From Lepidonotus clava (Eukaryota; Annelida; Polychaeta; Phyllodocida; Polynoidae): 64,000 nucleotides of DNA. The stretch covers positions 24,261,541 through 24,325,540 of the forward strand of contig OW387138.1 of the NCBI GenBank assembly GCA_936440205.1, in the 5' to 3' direction. The translations under genes and the position numbers were made by a program. Positions 60,833 through 64,000 of the stretch are shown here, piece after piece (positions within the stretch are counted from its first letter, which is position 1; the number at the start of each line of letters is the position of its first letter). The notes under the pieces were generated by a model, which saw nothing but the letters and a program-made list of their open reading frames with translations, was not told where the DNA came from and searched no databases.

Positions 60833-61872
60833 CCCAGTAAACACCCAGTGTTGAATCAATATTGAATGTGGATTGAACCAGCAATCAATCATATTTAAAT
60901 GCTGATCAAATGTTGATTTCCCAATATTGATTCAATTCTGGCAACTAATGTTGATTCAATGTTGAGTTATCAATATTGAAGGATGTAATGTTGATCCAAT
61001 GCTTTTACGCTTACATTGCCTAGATATTGGATAATCAATCCTAAATCAATCCAAGGTTTTTTACATTGATTTACAATTGAGACATCAATATTGAAGCAAT
61101 ATTGTATTTTCAATTGCATATCAATTTACCACCAGGGGGCACTGTCTGCCAACTTTGTCAAAATGTTGAGTATTTCAATATGAAAAGGAATCAAAGTCAT
61201 AATTGTCTAAATAATTCAGAATCAACTGTCAGTGTCTCAGACTAAGTTTACCATTACAAATTCGATCACATGAAAAGTATTTACACAGATTTTGTTATTT
61301 AGTTCTTTTTTGAAGAATGACATGTAAAAACACCATTTTTGTCAAAAAGCAATAACATACAGGTCCGAACTACTTGAGTTCCTGTGTATCTCTTCCCATG
61401 CATTGTCAGACCACCTGACATTTATACTACCTATCCATACAAAAGTGGACTTGGTTGGGGAAATACTAATAGATGGCCTTTATCTTGGTATATGACCAAG
61501 ATAATATTATGATTTGAAAATAAATCAGCAATTTTTTTTACAAACATTGTAAAGAATATTTTTTCCTTCATTTTCTCTACATCACTTTTCCTTTATCTAT
61601 AGAAGGGAAATTTTAAGAACAGCAAATAAACTACTTTTGCAAAACCTAATGATGATTTAGCATTTATTTTTTAATATTCAAAACAAATTTGATCAACAAT
61701 GTTGATTCAATGTCAGGTTTCAACGTTGTATCAACATTGAAAGTTGATATTGAATCAACATTAGCTTTTCATAGTTGAAAAAACTTCCAATATCAACCAA
61801 TATATAACGTTGATTCAATATTGATGGTAAACATTGATTCAATATTGAGTCAATGTTAGTGTGTTTACTGGG
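60833..61872. mobile_element. 1.04-kb TIR element with TTGATTCAAT-type repeats, TA target
   Basis: Starts CCCAGTAAACAC and ends GTGTTTACTGGG, flanked by TA (60831-60832, 61873-61874). The pairing continues imperfectly for about 40 bp. Both subterminal parts (60850-61115 and 61690-61865) are packed with variants of ATGTTGATTCAATATTGA in both orientations. A unique core of about 560 bp separates them. No coding capacity. Confidence 0.8.
61129..61143 (+). promoter_or_regulatory. CTCF-type core motif inside the TIR element
   Basis: CCACCAGGGGGCACT fits the bilaterian CTCF core at every position I can recall. It lies at the edge of the unique core of the element. Binding is unproven. Confidence 0.4.
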
Positions 61873-61874
61873 TA

Positions 61875-64000
61875 TAGTTGTATTTTTTCTTGTTTCTCTT
61901 TCTCTTTTTATGTTAATGGTATAAAATATTTTTTATACACTACTGTGCTGGTAAATGACAAAAACCGAATTTATGTATTTGAGATGGAAACAGGACAGAT
62001 AAAATCATTTAAACGACAAACAAATACCTATTGTTGAATACGCCAAGCATATTTTCATGACAGTATTCGACACTTCACTGAGGTTACTCCTGTAAACTAT
62101 CACATCGGCCGGTCTATATTTTACAATAGAACCTGCCATTTACAATTCAGGAGGAACTGGGCCCACACAGAGAAGGCATACCTTGCAATTTACATCTTTT
62201 TAATTCAGAACTCCAATAATTTCGGTGTAAAAGAAAATTAATTTTGATTTTGATATCTGTCAATTAACCCAGAAAAACAAGGAGGCAATATGGATGACGT
62301 AATATATATAACCTCCAACAATCACCATCCTGGGTATGAGGGCTGAGTGTTTTGCCCCGGCTCGGCAGACGGTGCACGCAATATTGTGAGCCCCAACTTG
62401 TCGGAGGTGGGTATGTCCCGCTAAAAGGGAAACCTGGTCAATGGGGGACGGGGACGGAAATCGGGGAAGAGGGGAATAAGAGGGGAAAAGAAACGGGCAA
62501 AGAGATGGAGGATAGGAAAGAGATGGGTAAAGAATGAAAGTGGAAGGCACCGGGCGATTAAACCATTGATAGCCTTTTCAAATGCGATGGTTGTATTATT
62601 GCATGTTTCTATATTGGAAACGTTATACTTTCAGAGAGCCATTTGAAACTGAACTTACTTGTTTATGAGTTTTTCTTTGCTGTTATTACTTGTGATTTGC
62701 TTTTTATGACCAGAGGTTTAGGACCTAGTTCATTGCGATGGGTACAACTGACTATAAAATAAGGCAGGGGACAGCACAAAGGTACGAGATATTGCTTGAG
62801 AGTCGGAAAGAGTATGAAAGAAAAAACATAACACTGGCCAAAAGTACAGGACAACAGATATTGCCCATGAAATAAGACTATGAAACCACATAAACCTAAC
62901 CATAAATGTCGAAACTAATAAAATAGTGGATATTGGATTGCGCTCAGCTGGTCGAAAACAAAACTGTTCGAAAACTAAAATAATTCTTTTTATTAGAAGA
63001 GAAAGAAAATGAACAATTTGCTCCTATGGTTAACATAGACCTTGGCAATCAGACGTGGGAGTGGGTTTTACATAAGTAGGAACAACACTATGGCACTGCA
63101 CCCTTACAGATAAAGGTCTACCGAACAAACAAGTCGCAAAAGAAAGCAAACACAATGTATATCACATAAGAAAAGGAGTGTGAGTAGGCCCTTGAATAAG
63201 AAAAGAATAGCAACAGGCAGCATAGAAATGGAGGACACAGCAAAGGTGTGGTGATATAGAGGAAGATGATATGGGCGGCGATATAGAATGACGGATAGGT
63301 GCGGGTTCAACGGGGGCGTCTGTAGGACGTTGAAAGAACTGTTTTCTTTTATAAGCAAAGTGTAATACTTCATATGACATAGAGCTCTGTGAGCCCTTCG
63401 GTGAAATTGCATAGTGGCCAGTAATGCTTTAGTGCATTTTACTTACCGTGATCTCAGGAGACAGGATGCTTTCAGTGGGTATCCAATTTGCAGTGTAATT
63501 GTAAAAGTTATGTCCCTGCTGAAATAACTTTCTCAAGGCAAGATCCTCAAGTTTCCAATTTGTTCGTATAGAAACGACTACATTACGAGTTTCAATATTT
63601 GAAGAGAATTGGACAATTCAGCCCTTTAGGTTTAAAATATGAACATATCATATTTCAACTCGACTTTATGATCAGCACCAATGTCGCAATTATACTTTGC
63701 TTGGTCCTTCGGTATTAAGTCAACTTATTCCACAGTATCCTTGTCACTTTATAAAGGGTAACATCCAATGTCTCACCCTCCACGTTTTTCATCAAAACAG
63801 GCAGTAAGATGAGTTGAACATATTCCAGAACCCCCTTGTTATTTTGAAACGTAGTCAAGAGTAAGTCTAAGCTAACACTTCTTCATTCCTCCACAGATTT
63901 TCCGCTTTCTATTCCGTAGGATCCAATATAAAGAGCAGGTCGTTCTGCTTGGAGATGCTCGTGTATCACCGATGGTAGTGGTAGTAGTAGTATAGGCCAA
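61875..64000. other. No gene recognised
   Basis: Only chance frames; a G/A-rich stretch at 62430-62540 gives low-complexity frames. Confidence 0.35.

Noticed and set aside
1-64000. CRISPR arrays, operons, bacterial features
   Set aside because: Spliced genes, SINE-like repeats and TIR elements show eukaryotic DNA; no spaced direct-repeat array of CRISPR type was seen.

Overview
The window looks like a piece of a marine invertebrate genome, probably a lophotrochozoan such as a mollusc. This is inferred from AT-rich non-coding DNA, short spliced genes with GT-AG introns, several families of TIR elements, a DIRS-type retrotransposon, and tandem repeats rich in AAGGTCAAGGTCA. Most of the 64 kb is non-coding and mobile-element derived. 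I could not recognise any confident host housekeeping or developmental gene.

Region 1-12 kb is the richest part. A 286-residue single-pass membrane protein is encoded on the minus strand (172-1032). Divergent from it, on the plus strand, is an apparently intact four-exon transposase of the tnp2/CACTA (CMC) type (1840-5923, 1143 residues). It has a C2H2 finger in exon 1, a coding minisatellite in exon 2 and a 38-nt microexon carrying the DVMHN motif. Next is a five-exon gene (6778-8299, 152 residues) encoding a PHD-like C4HC3 zinc finger, with its own TATA box and poly(A) signal. A 347-bp segment just downstream of it reappears about 3 kb away with only two differences and fused to a 49-bp piece of intron 4 of that gene. 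This suggests the unit is, or recently was, mobile and has left a deleted derivative. Transposase and PHD-like gene together are the best candidate for an undescribed two-gene DNA transposon. 5S-like and tRNA-like SINE fragments follow.

Region 14-18.6 kb holds a minus-strand DIRS-type (tyrosine recombinase) retrotransposon with gag-like, RT-RNase H and recombinase parts. Two MITEs with clear target-site duplications lie side by side at 19.7-20.2 kb.

Region 20-44 kb is mainly non-coding. It has an ISRE-like motif array next to a possible short first exon (21 kb), several GC-rich blocks, a CpG-rich block (32.5-32.9 kb), two solo LTRs of one family with perfect 4-bp target duplications (33.2-34.3 and 38.7-39.7 kb), a 1.17-kb TA-flanked TIR element with repeated palindromic motifs (35.1-36.3 kb), and a MITE family with copies at 38.3 and 45.7 kb.

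Region 44.2-53.3 kb is a single 9.08-kb TA-flanked inverted-repeat element. Each arm is built of about 378-bp tandem units. Most units carry a nuclear-receptor-like palindrome and an RFX-type X-box palindrome. Its interior holds a decayed minus-strand copy of an uncharacterised transposon-borne protein family. The rest is non-coding except for a 1.04-kb TIR element at 60.8-61.9 kb, which is dense in TTGATTCAAT-type motifs and carries a perfect CTCF-type core.
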